Shown piece by piece: positions 1-12,637 of a stretch of DNA of 64,000 nt. Made by a program: the position numbers and the translations under genes. The stretch lies in the NCBI GenBank assembly GCA_029255685.2, contig CM055315.2, positions 49,567,358 through 49,631,357 on the forward strand, written 5' to 3'. Positions within the stretch are counted from its first letter, which is position 1; every line of letters starts with the position of its first letter. A model generated the notes under the pieces. That model had not been told where the DNA came from, did not search any database, and was given only the letters and a program-made list of their open reading frames with translations. This DNA comes from Silene conica. Lineage: Eukaryota > Streptophyta > Magnoliopsida > Caryophyllales > Caryophyllaceae.

Positions 1-974
1 TTGCCACACGCCTACATCTGCTGCCACCATATCAGAGAGTACGAGGGAGGTTTTCACGGTGGGCTTAAGGTGGTCTAGGGTTGCTCGATCACTGAGTGAA
101 ACAGGTAAGTTCAGCACGTTTCACTTTTCCCTCTTTATCCCCTCCCTTTCAATTCGTAGTCTACCTTACTATAATCACGTTTATAGTCTTAATTTCCGCA
201 TAATCTTAATCTATGAGGGTCAGTGATCATGTGTTGACCATAGAGGTGTCGTCTTTGGCCACCAAGGGCCGTCGTTTGTGGTGGTTCGTCACTCGCGTCA
301 GTGTACCCCTTTCGTTTTATCAGAACAGAGTCTCTGAGCACGCACGTTTGATCTATGATTTGATTTATTTCCCGTGTTCGATTGTTATGGGAGTTTGGGT
401 AATGGGTTAGGTGGTAGTCAGGAGACTCTTATGGTTTTTGGCACGGTGGTTGGTAGTGGTTGTTTACGTTTTCATGTCGGGTTTTGACAAGGGGGTTGAA
501 TAGCGTGGGTCAAGGGTCTGTTGGTACGATTGGGTTGTCTGCCGTGACCAGAGTTTTGGGGCGGCTGTTTCTGGGGGTTGAGTGGTGTCGAAGACTAGGG
601 GTTGGCATCAGGGGTTGTGGGTAGTGTAGCGTGTCGGTGGGTGTAGCTGGTGGTGGTAGTGGTGGTGCTAACAAGCGGTTAAGGGGCTGTTTCAGGGGGT
701 GTTATTCGCAGGTTAGTTTAGGAGGTTGTGACCAGGGGGTTTTGATGGTGGTTTTGAGAGCTGGCTGGGTCAAGTTTAGGGTCGTGGTTGGCGTCAATAG
801 GTACACCGTAGTCCAGGGATGGAAGTCACGGTGTTGAGCTGGTGGGTAAGGTGGCAGGAAAGTGTCGAGAAAGGCTGGAAGTAGGCTGGTCAGGGCTGTC
901 GGTTGCGGGTTTTGGGCTGTTACGTGTGTTGCGTGTGAATCTTTGTCATGATGTTGCTTATTGTTGTTTACCAC

Positions 975-1034
<60 letters not shown>

Positions 1035-2307
1035 TATTATTATTATTATTATTAATGTTATTATTAATGTGGTAATGTAAGTTGTATTGTTGTTATCGTA
1101 TGAGCTTATAATTGTTCAATAATTAAATTATCGAAGTAACGAGTATTATTATTACATAATATTTCATTATTATTCCTTTTAAGTATTATTCATATTATTA
1201 CTAATATTAATTATCATTGTTGCTTTTATGAATATCTTACTACTACTATTATTATTGTGTTGATGTTAGTAGTAAAGTAAATTATTTTTATTAAAAGCTA
1301 TTGTCGTTTGTGATGCTTGTTATCATTATTGTTATTAGTATTAATATATGTTGTGTCCATGGTTAATTAATTAAATCATTGTTATTATGGGTTCTATAAT
1401 AATTGTTTAATTTAATCGTATGATATATTCGGTAAGTCTATATTTAGTAAGTTATACTTGACTAGTGGTGATTGATACGACTAAGGAGTTAATATTAGCT
1501 GGTATATATATGAGTATGTTGATATGTATATTTACAAGGTGCGATATGTGTACCACTTGTGAACATGATAGAATAAATGTGGTAGTGTTCGGATGGTATG
1601 GTTAGCAATTGATATTAAGTACTATTTATAGGAACTGAGTTCGAGGTGGAACGATTCTAGCGGCTGTTCGGTTGTCATTCTGCAACTCCAGGTAGGGGAA
1701 ATATCTATGACTGTGATTGTGACCTGACATGAGGACACTCAGTATCTGATTGATATATTTAATTGTGTTATATTGTGACTGATTGCTTATTGTGGACAAC
1801 GGAGATGTGAAATGGGTCTTGTGATATGGGTCTTGTGATATGGGACTTGTGATATGGCCATGGAGGTGTGGTGTGATGGAGGCGAAGTGGTTGATTGGAT
1901 GATAGGGAGATGGAGGAGGATACAGTTCTATGTTAATTATGTTTTATCTGTTTTTACCTACTCAACCTCGCGGTTGACCCTGTGTATTCGTGTGACACCT
2001 ACGATGATCCGGAATGGGGAGTAGATTCTACAGGACAGAGACAGATGAGCCAGGAGCTGGGTCGGGAATTTGAGATGCGGACTTGAGACCGACTTAGATC
2101 TATATCACATATAGAGGAGTCGTCATTTATGCTTTTATTTTCTATGTAATTTCTGTAATAACAAAAGTTAAATTTATCGGTTTTTTTATATAAAGTACTT
2201 TGGTGGATTTACTTTGTTATTCACTACCTCGGATATTCCGAGATGGTAACAGCTCTATTTACTGAGAATGTCTTGCTAAAGGCTCCTTAATAAATCGGGG
2301 TGTTACA
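1..2307 (+). repeat. 5' LTR of LARD1 (truncated by window edge)
   Basis: Matches 6271-8574 almost base for base; scattered substitutions and several indels separate the two LTRs. The 5' copy has a longer (TTA)n tract and lacks a 16-bp duplication present near 8115-8145 in the 3' copy. It holds a G-rich block (about 480-900), a CCAG|GTAGG motif at 1688-1696, a GATATGGGTCTTGT short repeat near 1815-1860 and a CTCGG/CCGAG hairpin at 2228-2242. Confidence 0.9.
977..1053 (+). repeat. (TTA)n microsatellite in LARD1 5' LTR
   Basis: About 77 bp of TTA/ATT triplets with one interruption. The matching tract in the 3' LTR (about 7249-7301) is about eight triplets shorter, so the length changed after insertion. 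It produces a meaningless poly-leucine reading frame. Confidence 0.95.
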
Positions 2308-2310
2308 AAG

Positions 2311-2322
2311 TGGTATCAGAGC
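2311..2322 (+). other. Primer-binding site of LARD1 (tRNA-iMet)
   Basis: TGGTATCAGAGC starts 3 bases after the 5' LTR end. It is complementary to the 3' end of initiator tRNA-Met and fixes the element as + strand. Confidence 0.9.
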
Positions 2323-4154
2323 GAACGATCCTCAGGCCTAAACTAAATGAATAATAATGAACGTAGGAGGAGTCTAATAAAATGAACTCCGAGATGAAAC
2401 TGATAGGAGCCCCAAAAAGGAACGGGATGAGTTATGGGCCCCCTCACACCAAACCTGGGCCCTTTTTGTTCCGTCTCGGGAACCCAATGAGAGTAATTGA
2501 AGAGTGGGGTAGACTATATAGTGACCTAGTTAGTAGAGCCAACTATGCTATGTCGTTATAGGATGTGGAACAAAGTTAAGTTTTATGGGTAAAGCTAGTC
2601 GACCGAACCGGATGTCGTGCCATTGATAATTGTTTGTTCCTATTCTATGTGTGCATACACTTCTTTATTGCATGTCTTATACCTTGCAAGAGTTACTGAT
2701 GGGCTTACTAGGCAAATGTGATCGGAATTTGAGATTTATGATTGTTATTATCTTACTAATTGTCTTAGCAATCCATGTCTAGTGAAATGCGGAATGTGTT
2801 TCCCCAAGCCATGAGTACTCTAGGGTTATGTGTTGCATAGATCGTACTTAAGGTTTACATGACAATTTCGGTCTGAAATGACGAATACCTGCTAATTTGA
2901 TACAATGTGATCTCAATACTTCAAATGACAAGTCGGCATGTTTAAAAAATAATAATAATAATGATCATGTCTAAATGTGATAGTGTGAAGTCATTTCAAG
3001 GAACACAAATTTTCGTTTGGTAAATTTTTAGAACGTTACCTTGCTTGTGAGAGCGGCCGTTTAAGTGCATTCTCTAGATGTGTATTGAAATTTTATGTAT
3101 GATGAGCTTTTGAATTAGCCTCCAATGTTTTGGTTTCATGTTAAAACGACTTATATTTTGGAAATAATAAATACTTTGGTCGCTAGTGGCCAGATTGTCA
3201 CTGCAGAGTTTTGTTTGACCATGTTTCATAAAGTAATTTGCTCAAAACGCGTTGACTGTTTATGTATAATTCCAACTCCACTGTTTAGAATTTTCGTCCA
3301 CATTATCATAATGAGAAACCATGTAAATCTTATCGAGTAGTTAATTAATTGTGTTTTGCAAGTTGCCCAATTTACTGTCAAATTGCTGTAAGGTTTTGTT
3401 CAGACCAACTGAGTTGTAAAATATGATATAAATAATTCCCTTGAGATATGCACCCGATTTCCCTTTTTCCTATGATTCACTAATTCGATAGGTTTTCTAA
3501 AAAACTATACAAGCTCACAAGATAACTGAGCGATTATTTTGGTTATAATTTTTTTTAAGCCGATGCATAATAGTTAAATGGTGAAATTGTGAGTTGTGTA
3601 AGTTCATATACAAGTTTAATCAAATATGAAATATGCGATGTGACCACGTGCTAACCTGTTATGACACTAGTAACATGAATAGTGGGCATATAATATGATT
3701 CTGAACCTCCCTATATGATAGTGTAACCTGGTTTACCCCGTCAAGTTTAATGTAAAATCGTTTCAATTATACCAACGCTCTTACTGCCTAGTTTTACGAC
3801 TTCATAATCGTTATGTGTTGTTTAGATGTGATGTCAAAATCATGTTTATCTGAGAAGTACCTTGCCATGTGATATAATGGAGTTAACTTGTAAGCTTATC
3901 AGCATGATATAACGATTTAATTGTTATACGTAATTGTGATTGTTTAAACAATGCGAATTGTATCGATGTTCTCTCGTGTATTAATGGTTTATCTTTGTTT
4001 AGTTCCATGAGTTCATAATCTTTATAACTTCTTCAAGTATATTGTTATACCATACAGTGAATTGCATATTGCCATCTTCCAAATTTGTTCACAATGTATT
4101 GAATTATTAACTAGTTGACAGGTAATTTATGGAAGTACTCGTTTTATGAATTCG

Positions 4155-4155
4155 T

Positions 4156-4198
<43 letters not shown>

Positions 4199-4200
4199 TC
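4155..4200 (+). repeat. (TTTA)n microsatellite
   Basis: About eleven TTTA/TTTAT units within the LARD1 interior. Confidence 0.9.
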
Positions 4201-5898
4201 TATTTATATTTATATCGGTAAAAATTTTATAATTCAAGAACAATGTTTTATTCAAGAAAACTCGGAGCGTCTCCGGGTAGTCTCGCTTCAGATTACAGCT
4301 TGTAAATTCGTCTTTTGACTTGAGATTATAAATTGTCACAAATTACCGCTTCAAGGTTTCAAAAGTTTTTATAGTTGTATTTCAAAGTGATGATTATCCA
4401 TGATGACGCTTGATCTTTTAATAATTATAATAATTGTTTGCAATATGACAAATTCTGTACTTACATGTTGATGGAAGCATGCCCGAATGCTTAATTATTG
4501 CGCAGTATATAAACCCTTATGTTGCAAGACATGTATTTTATCAGTCTCATGATAAATGATGTAAGTTGAGTTATACCTAAGTGATCTTGTTAACTATCTG
4601 ATACCTGGAAATGTTCAACGGTCTTGTGAGTCTATGAATTGTGTATACCCTGCGAGATATGTCAATGCTCCATGTTTAATTACATTAATAAATTTCGTCC
4701 TATGCCTTTTCTATAATATGTTTACGAACATGAAGTGTTTTAAATGGTCAAGTATGGACTATGAGCTCTTGGTTGTTTACACTGTTGTGAATATATGGAC
4801 TTTGTGTTAAAAGTTTCAAGGGTATATAAGTGTTAACTACTCTGATTCTGTTCCACTGCGTAACAAGATTTTTTTTTTTACCGATCCTAATACTCTTATT
4901 TTGTTCGAGGATATATGATTACATGATAATTGATATGAGGTTATTACGAGTGCTTATTTGAGTTGAATATTAGTAATTGCTACTCTAATTGGATGTTTTT
5001 TATTGATAAGATAATTCTTCTAGTTGTGATACGGGTTGAGTTGTGAGATGGATAAACTTTTAGTAATTGATTAGTTTGTGTGCGGTATAATAATCCTGCA
5101 TTAGGTTAATATGGTATAGTGTACAATTCTTGTTTATGAACTTTGGAATGGCAAGGGTATTTAACTGATGGGATATAGGCTGCTCGTGAGTCTAGTACAG
5201 AGACAATGCCTAGATTGAGATTGGATCTTAGTGTTGTCTTGAGTTGTCGTATTCTTTGACCTTGACTTGTGGGTGAGTAGCTTAGACTTATGGTCTAAGT
5301 GTTGAGCCGGGTTTGGACCTTTGACGATATTGAGATTGATATGGAGGTTGGTTACTGGAATGAGTTATGGGGGCCTATGTGCCGAGTTATTGTTACGGTT
5401 CGGAGTGACATGGTTATTGAGTTATATTGTTTGAGTTGATATTGATATAGGGATGGAAATATTAATTTGCGGTTTAATTCCGCCAGTTCACTCACCCCTT
5501 GTCTTTGGTCTTAGATTCGACGATGAGTGCGATACTTGGTTACTGGGAGTGAGATAGTATGAGATAAAGTAATGTGTAAGATGGAGTTATGAGCTGGTAA
5601 TTGTATAACGAGGTTACGGGGACGTAACCGTGTTTTAAGGAGGATAGGATTGTAAAATCTTTATGTCTAAACTGATAATCTTGTTTACTTCTCTTATGTT
5701 TTTATTGTGTTTCGTGAAGTATCCTCTAATTTAGGTATACGTTAAACTTTGGGGACAAAGTTTTTTGTTACGAAGGAAGAATGTAACATTCGTGTTTATT
5801 TTCGTGTTTAAAGTTTTTTGATCAGTTTCGATGTGATGGGGTGTCACACTTTGGATTCGTTATATTCCTGGTGAACGGTTTGTTGACCCCGGGATGTG

Positions 5899-5934
5899 AA
5901 TTTCGGGACGAAGTTCATTTTAAGGGGGAAAGAC
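5899..5934 (+). other. Terminal hairpin and polypurine tract of LARD1
   Basis: The imperfect hairpin AATTTCG-GGA-CGAAGTT (5899-5915) is followed by AAGGGGGAAAGAC (5922-5934) directly against the 3' LTR. The same arrangement ends every LARD and gypsy B element in the window. Confidence 0.85.
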
Positions 5935-7244
5935 TGTAATACCTCGTATTTTAATTATAATATTATGTATTAATATTATGATGGACGATATTATTTGGAA
6001 CGATTTAAGCGATAATTAAGTTATCGAGTAGGGTGTTTTATACTTTATGTTGCTAGTAACTGTCGAGTATGCGATTTAGTAAGTATATCGTGTTTTGTAT
6101 AACTATTGGGCCTTGAATCTCGTGCCAACTACACATCAAACACCAACCCATCTCGACATAAGAAAACACCAGCCCATCTCGAATTAAGAAATCAGGCTAT
6201 AACTTATACACCTCTATCATGCCGCCATATTTAAGGTCCCAACTAAACCTATTTTTACCCTAATCAAAGCTTGCCACACGCCTACATCTGCTGCCACCAT
6301 ATCAGAGAGTACGAGGGAGGTTTTCACGGTGGGCTTAAGGCGGTCTAGGGTTGCTCGATCACTGAGTGAAACAGGTAAGTTCAGCACGTTTCACTTTTCC
6401 CTCTTTATCCCCTCCCTTTTAATTCGTAGTCTACCTTACTATAATCACGTTTATAGTCTTAATTTCCGCATAATCCTAATCTATGAGGGTCAGTGATCAT
6501 GTGTTGACCATAGAGGTGTCGTCTTTGGCCACCTAGGGCCGTCGTTTGTGGTGGTTCGTCACTCGCGTCAGTGTACCTCTTTCGTTTTATCAGAACAGAG
6601 TCTCTGAGCACGCACATTTGATCTATGATTTGATTGATTTCCCGTGTCCGATTGTTATGGGAGTTTGGGTAATGGGTTAGGTGGTAGTCAGGAGACTCTT
6701 ATGGTTTTTGGCACGGTGGTTGGTAGTGGTTGTTTACGTTTTCATGTCGGGTTTTGACAAGGGGGTTGAATAGCGTGGGTCAAGGGTCTGTTGGTACGAT
6801 TGGGTTGTCTGCCGTGACCAGAGTTTTGGGGCGGCTGTTTCTGGGGGTTGAGTGGTGTCGAAGACTAGGGGTTGGCATCAGGGGTTGTGGGTAGTGTAGA
6901 GTGTCGGTGGGTGTAGCTGGTGGTGGTAGTGGTGGTGCTAACAAGCGGTTAAGGGGCTGTTTCAGGGGGTGTTATTCGCAGGTTAGTTTAGGAGGTTGTG
7001 ACCAGGGGGTTTTGATGGTGGTTTTGAGAGCTGGCTGGGTCAAGTTTAGGGTCGTGGTTGGCGTCAATAGGTACACCGTAGTCCTGGGATGGAAGTCACG
7101 GTGTTGAGCTGGTGGGTAAGGTGGCAGGAAAGTGTCGAGAAAGGCTGGAAGTAGGCTGGTCAGGGCTGTCGGTTGCGGGTTTTGGGCTGTTACGTGTGTT
7201 GCGTGTGAATCTTTGTCATGATGTTGCTTATTGTTGTTTACCAC

Positions 7245-7283
<39 letters not shown>

Positions 7284-8574
7284 TATTATTATTATTATTA
7301 ATGTTATTATTAATGTGGTAATGTAAGTTGTATTGTTGTTATCGTATGAGCTTATAATTGTTCAATAATTTAATTATCGAAGTAACGAGTATTATTATTA
7401 CATAATATTTCATTATTATTCCTTTTAAGTATTATTCATATTATTACTAATATTAATTATCATTGTTGCTTTTATGAATATCTTACTACTAGTATTATTA
7501 TTGTGTTGATGTTAGTAGTAAAGTAAATTATTTTTATTAAAAGCTATTGTCGTTTGTGATGCTTGTTATCATTATTGTTATTAGTTTTAATATATGTTGT
7601 TTCCATGGTTAATTAATTAAATCATTGTTATTATGGGTTCTATAATAATTGTTTAATTTAATCGTATGATATATTCGGTAAGTCTATATTTAGTAAGTTA
7701 TACTTGACTAGTGGTGATTGATACGACTAAAGAGTTAATATTAGCTGGTATATAAATATATGAGTATGTTGATATGTATATTTACAAGGTGCGATATGTG
7801 TATCACTTGTGAACATGATAGAATAAATGTGGTAGTGTTCGGATGGTATGGTTAGCAATTGATATTAAGTACTATTTATAGGAACTGAGTTCGAGGTGGA
7901 ACGATTCTAGCGGCTGTTCGGTTGTCATTCTGCAACTCCAGGTAAGGGAAATATCTATGACTGTGATTGTGACCTGACATGAGGACACTCAGTATCTGAT
8001 TGATATATTTAATTGTGATATATTGTGACTGATTGCTTATTGTGGAGAACGGAGATGTGAAATGGGTCTTGTGATATGGGTCTTGTGATATGGGACTTGT
8101 GATATGGCCAGGGAGGTGTGGTGTGATGGAGGTGTGGTGTGATGGAGGCGAAGTGGTTGATTGGATGATAGGGAGATGGAGGAGGATACAGTTCTATGTT
8201 AATTATGTTTTATCTGTTTTTACCTTCTCAACCTCGCGGTTGACCCTGTGTATTCGTGTGACACCTACGATGATCCGGAATGGGGAGTAGATTCTACAGG
8301 ACAGAGAAAGATGAGCCAGGAGCTGGGTCAGGAATGTGAGATGCGGACTTGAGACCGACTTAGATCTACATCACATATAGAGGAGTCGTCAGTTATGCTT
8401 TTATTTTCTATGTAATTTCTGTAATAACAAAAGTTAAATTTATCGGTTTTTTTTATATAAAGTACTTTGGTGGATTTACTTTGTTATTCACTACCTCGGA
8501 TATTCCGAGATGGTAACAGCTCAATTTACTGAGGATGTCTTGCTAAAGGCTCTTTAATAAATCGGGGTGTTACA
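5935..8574 (+). repeat. 3' LTR of LARD1 (complete, 2640 bp)
   Basis: Begins TGTAATACC after the purine tract and ends GGTGTTACA at 8574. It contains a shorter (TTA)n tract (about 7249-7301), the G-rich block and the terminal hairpin CTCGGATATTCCGAG near 8495-8510. No target duplication can be tested because the 5' end is outside the window. Confidence 0.9.
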
Positions 8575-9084
8575 ATTCTTATAGTAACTTTATCAAATTA
8601 CGTGGTATTACAGTCTTCCCTCCTAAAAATGAACTTCGTCCCGAAGTTCGTCCCCCCGTAACGATAACGAAACACTCAACAAACATGAAATAACACAAGT
8701 TGAACTTATACGAGCTCCCAAAAAGCGAAATGTTACATTCTATCCCCTTAAGAAACTTTCTCCCCAAAGTTTAACATATGACAGAAACACATGACACTTA
8801 AAGAAATGACCACAACATTGACCAAAACATAACAAATTAATCAGGAGAGTCCATGTATGGTAAATCTCAGTGAAACCAATCATAATATATCAACTAGCCA
8901 GATCGCAATTCATCAAGATTTTACAATCCTATCGTCCTTAAGGCATGGTTACGTCCCCGTAACCTCATTATAAAATTCCACATCCAAAGCTCAAGAAGGT
9001 CACTCAAACAACAATCACAATCATCTGATAAGTTACTTACTCCATACTGGGAAACTAGCATCTGGCTTTTATAGCAACAAAACT
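8575..9084 (-). mobile_element. Fragment of a minus-strand LARD (LARD0): LTR edge plus 3' interior
   Basis: 8575-8612 is the last piece of an LTR, ending GGTATTACA (reverse of TGTAATACC). From 8613 the reversed purine tract and interior follow, with the three reversed hairpin modules at 8632-8648, about 8753-8772 and 8947-8964. It was cut on the left by LARD1 and on the right by copia 1, so it is the oldest insertion recognisable here. Confidence 0.8.
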
Positions 9085-9713
9085 GTTGGAAACTTAGTTC
9101 CTGATTTTTTACTCAAAACTAATGTGAGTTTTGTTTCTTTAAGCTTAGTCATAAAAACTTAAATAGATCTTATGCATGCACGATGATATCATAAGATGTG
9201 ATTGTCCTTACATTGGTTTTAGAAGGTTTATACTCAATAATCACCTATTATTTGAGTCTTCAAATAACCGAAATCCTCTTGTAACGATCTAACAAAAATC
9301 GTCTCCTAAAGGTGCGTATCAAGGACTCAATCTCAAACCAACACAAATTTTGTTACTAGAAAATTGTATTAGTTAACTAGAAATATTAATAATATTACTT
9401 CTTAATATTATTAGTGTATGAATGATTTTACCATACTAGCAAACTTGATTCTATGGAGAATATGTTTTGTAGTATGAAAAATGGTGTTCAAGTATGAAGG
9501 ACTAATCTACAACAATGAGGCACATTGTGTATATATAATAGAAGTATAATGAGCTTGCTTGCTCATGCATACTAGCCGGCCATCAAACAACCCCATGGCC
9601 TATGCATGGCCTTCTAATACTTACACAAAAGTAATTAATATGCCTTACATCCCTCTTACACACCTATCACTTAGGTTTTGTGTACAAAATACACAATGTC
9701 CATATACTACCAA

Positions 9714-11995
9714 TGTAATACCCCGCATTTTGGTTTCGTTTTATTTAAATCGTTTGTTTTATAAGCTTGCGCGTACTCGTTTAATACAAGGTGTTTTGGT
9801 CTTAGGTGGGACTCGAAAGGGGAACTTAGCCACCTTAAGATAATAATAGTAATGTGTAGTTGTTGAGGCTCGAACCCAGGGTTCATAACAGCACGTCCAT
9901 GGGCCTCGATTGGCGTGCTAAGTAGCAGCCCATGGACGGAAATTAGAAACTCAGCGCAGTAAACCCTTCCTGCCGCCTTACTTAAGGTGATTTTTCACCC
10001 TAAACCCTTAAGCAAAACTCAGATCTAAAACCACACAAACTTAGCCGCCACATCAGGGTAGAAAGAGAAACCAGTCACGGTGGTTGCACACTAGCGTAGG
10101 GTGGTTCGTTTTTGTCAGAGATCTGGTATGTCCACCGTAGTGTTGTGAATTCTTCTTTGTGTTCATAATTTCATTCGCATGAATCTTTTTGTATACACGA
10201 CTAACCTTGGTTATTTTTGCATAGTTTTATTCTTGGACACGTACGTTATATATTGGGGTTGTTGTTGGGGTGTCGTTGGTGGTTAAAAGGCGTCGAGTAG
10301 GGTAGCAAAGTCGGTGGCAGTGAGTCACTTTTGTCGTTGATCTCTTTTCATTATAGTAAGGATGTATGTTTATCAAACGGTTATGGTTGGATCCGTGTCT
10401 GTTCTGTTGTGGGTCGTGGGTAAGGATGTCAGGTGGTGGTTGGGTGGTTTGGATGGTGTTATTCACGGTGGCTATGGGAGGTCTGTCACGGTGGAATGGG
10501 GGGTTTCGTTATGGGTCAGTGAGTTTGCTGGGTTGCAGAGTGTCGAAGGGGTTGTGTTTGGGTTGGTATCACCGCCGACTAGGGGGAGGTCTATGCGGTG
10601 GTACCGAGGTGGTTGTGGACGTCGGTTGTCGGTGGTGTTGTCGGTGGTGAGTGTCGCCAGAATCAGTCGTGTCAGTGGCGGGTGCAGGTGTTTTCGTGGG
10701 GTCTGTTGCGGTGTTTCTGGTCAGAGGGTTGTGAACCAGGCCTGGTGACGACTCTGGTTCACCTCGCCGGAAGTAGTCGACCACGGCGGTGGTGGTCAGG
10801 GGTGAAGGAGGTCAGTGTGGGGTCGAGTCTGGTGGTTGACGGTGGGGTCAGGTCTGGTCACGCGGCTGGACGAGGGTTGTGAAAGCCGCGGGTTGGGGTG
10901 TTTAGGGCTGTCGGGTTATTTCCTTTCTTTTTCATGTTATTTGCTTCTTTATTTTAATTTATTATTTTTCCATAAGTATTTTTATTAAAGGAAATAATTT
11001 TTGGTATTAAAGGAAAGGATATGGGTATTTATTAGGGAAGATATTGATATATTTATTTATATGTATTTTGAATAATGGTATTTCAAACTAAAATTTCCAT
11101 GTTTAGAAGTTATCGTTATTTTTAGAAAGTTGCTATTTTTAGAAGTTACTATATTTAGAAGGTTGCTATCTTGGGTAATCTCGATTGTTGGGAAGCTTTC
11201 TAAATATAGGAAGTTTCTATAAATAGAATGTGTACACGTGTTACGAGAGTTAGGAAGTTTATTAATTAAATAAGATACTTTTAGGTGGAAGTTTTCGTGT
11301 GGAGCACTTTTAAGAGCGGTTGTGCATTTTGCCATTTTCTTCTGCAGTTACGAGGTAGGGGAAAATACATAATGATGAGTAAACTGTTTGTTATTTGATG
11401 ATAACCATGTTTGTTTTATATTATCATGTGATTGATATATTGTATTATTCTGTTTATACATATTCTGAGATATGATACAAGGTGACGATAAAAGGGTCTG
11501 TGATTGGTGTGGAGATAAAGGGTCTGTGATTGGTGTGGAGATAAAGGGTCTGTGATTGGTGCGGAGATAAAGGGTCTGTGATTCGGAGTGGAGAAGTTCG
11601 ATTTTCTATTTACAGTAATGTGGTTGGTTTACAGTTTTCTCTACTCAACCTTGTGGTTGACCCTGTGTATTCGTGATCACCTGTGATGAACCAATTATCG
11701 GGGAGCATATTGACAGGTGTTGAGACTATGGGAGCTAGGGGAAGAGAGAAGCTTGGATCCGGACCTGCCTAGAGTCTAGATCACCATAGTAGTTGCTTTT
11801 GAGTTGTACTTTTGTTTTACCAAGACAATATGTTTTTTTTATTCAGTTGTATAAACTCGTCCTTTGAGTTAATTTATCAATTGAAAGTACTGTTTATCTT
11901 CCTTTGTATCTACTGCCTCGGGAAACCGAGATGGTAACATCCTTGTTTATCTGGGGAGTCCTAGTACAGGCCCTTAAATAAATGGGGGTGTTACA
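9714..11995 (+). repeat. Solo LTR of a gypsy/Tekay-type element (2282 bp)
   Basis: Starts TGTAATACCCCG and ends GGGGGTGTTACA, flanked on both sides by the 5-bp duplication accaa (9709-9713 and 11996-12000). No interior sequence remains, so it probably arose by recombination between two LTRs. It resembles the gypsy B LTR at 57891-60116: both share a block ending GGATCCGGACCTGCC, a 29-bp tandem repeat (here about 11482-11590) and the hairpin CTCGG-GAAA-CCGAG (11917-11930). It also holds a G-rich block at 10240-10900. Confidence 0.9.
11482..11590 (+). repeat. About 29-bp tandem repeat, four copies, in the solo LTR
   Basis: Units share GATAAAGGGTCTGTGATTGG followed by TGTGGA or a variant. The gypsy B LTR has about five related copies at 58290-58430 on the other strand. 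Confidence 0.85.
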
Positions 11996-12637
11996 ACCAA
12001 TGTCACGTCTGAAATGGGTTTGTAATAGACCCATTTTGTCTTTGTCAATTGTGTTAATTTGTAACATATCACATATGTTCCATAACACATGACCCAATTT
12101 GTTAATTAAGCAATTTTAACTCTTAAAATTCATAATTCACAATTTTATAACATTTTAATAGTACCATTAGTAATTCGAAATTACCACTTTATAAAAATGT
12201 AATATCATAACTTTAATTATAACTCTTTGTAATTTTATGATTAACCGTGTTCATTCTCAATTTAATCGTTTCCTAAACGAATAAATAAAACCGTGTAATA
12301 AAACCCATTTTATTACTTTGACCTTTATTATTATAATCCCATTACAATAATATTTGTCACGTAAAATCATTTCCAAATTCCTAGTTATTAATTAATTTTG
12401 TATCCAATACAATATATAATTAATTATTCTATTGAGACGAAATTCCCTACAGATATGACCTTAAGGGATCAACTGATCACCACCATCATATGACGATAAT
12501 ATCAAACTCTAGACAGCCAATCATTATCGGTAAATGTTGATCAGTCGACTTTAAAAGAGTAACACTCCCAGTTGTGTTTCATTCAAATGAGTTTTAATTA
12601 TGTCAACACACTATTGTCGAGGACACTTCCTCCAACA

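Larger units (their letters stand above)
2308..5934 (+). other. Non-coding interior of LARD1
   Basis: No reading frame with gag, protease, RT, RNase H or integrase motifs is visible; the longest frames are under 80 codons and AT-rich. The first 200 bases resemble the interiors beginning at 33910 and 37602. A (TTTA)n run lies at about 4155-4200. The 3' end carries three hairpin and purine-tract modules at 5612-5660, 5745-5797 and 5899-5934, the last being the true polypurine tract. Confidence 0.8.
1..8574 (+). mobile_element. LARD-type non-autonomous LTR retrotransposon (LARD1), 5' end outside window
   Basis: The element has a partial 5' LTR (1-2307), a tRNA-iMet primer-binding site, 3.6 kb of interior with no retroviral protein motif in any frame, a purine tract and a complete 3' LTR (5935-8574). 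LTRs begin TGTAATACC and end GGTGTTACA. Window position 1 matches 6271, so about 336 bp of the 5' LTR is missing. Long LTRs with a long non-coding interior fit the LARD class. The PBS-proximal interior matches the array elements at 33910 and 37602, and the 3' terminus matches the gypsy element at 57891-64000, so it was probably mobilised in trans. It sits inside the LTR of a minus-strand relative (8575-9084). Confidence 0.85.
9085..12637 (-). repeat. 3' LTR of copia 1, interrupted (about 1266 bp without the insertion)
   Basis: The right border (12637) abuts the reversed PPT (ATCTCCCACTTGTC). The left border (9085) begins TGTTGGAAAC, the inverted LTR end. The real LTR consists of 9085-9713 and 12001-12637; the middle is the solo LTR. 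Confidence 0.8.

Noticed and set aside
842-1075. Leucine-rich reading frame ending in a poly-Leu tail
   Set aside because: It is the translated (TTA)n microsatellite of a non-coding LTR.
2311-2322. tRNA-like sequence
   Set aside because: Only 12 bases complementary to the tRNA 3' end; it is a primer-binding site. No tRNA gene was seen in the window.
9559-9843. 94-codon frame in the copia 1 LTR
   Set aside because: It crosses the solo LTR insertion point at 9714, so it is an accidental fusion of two non-coding sequences.
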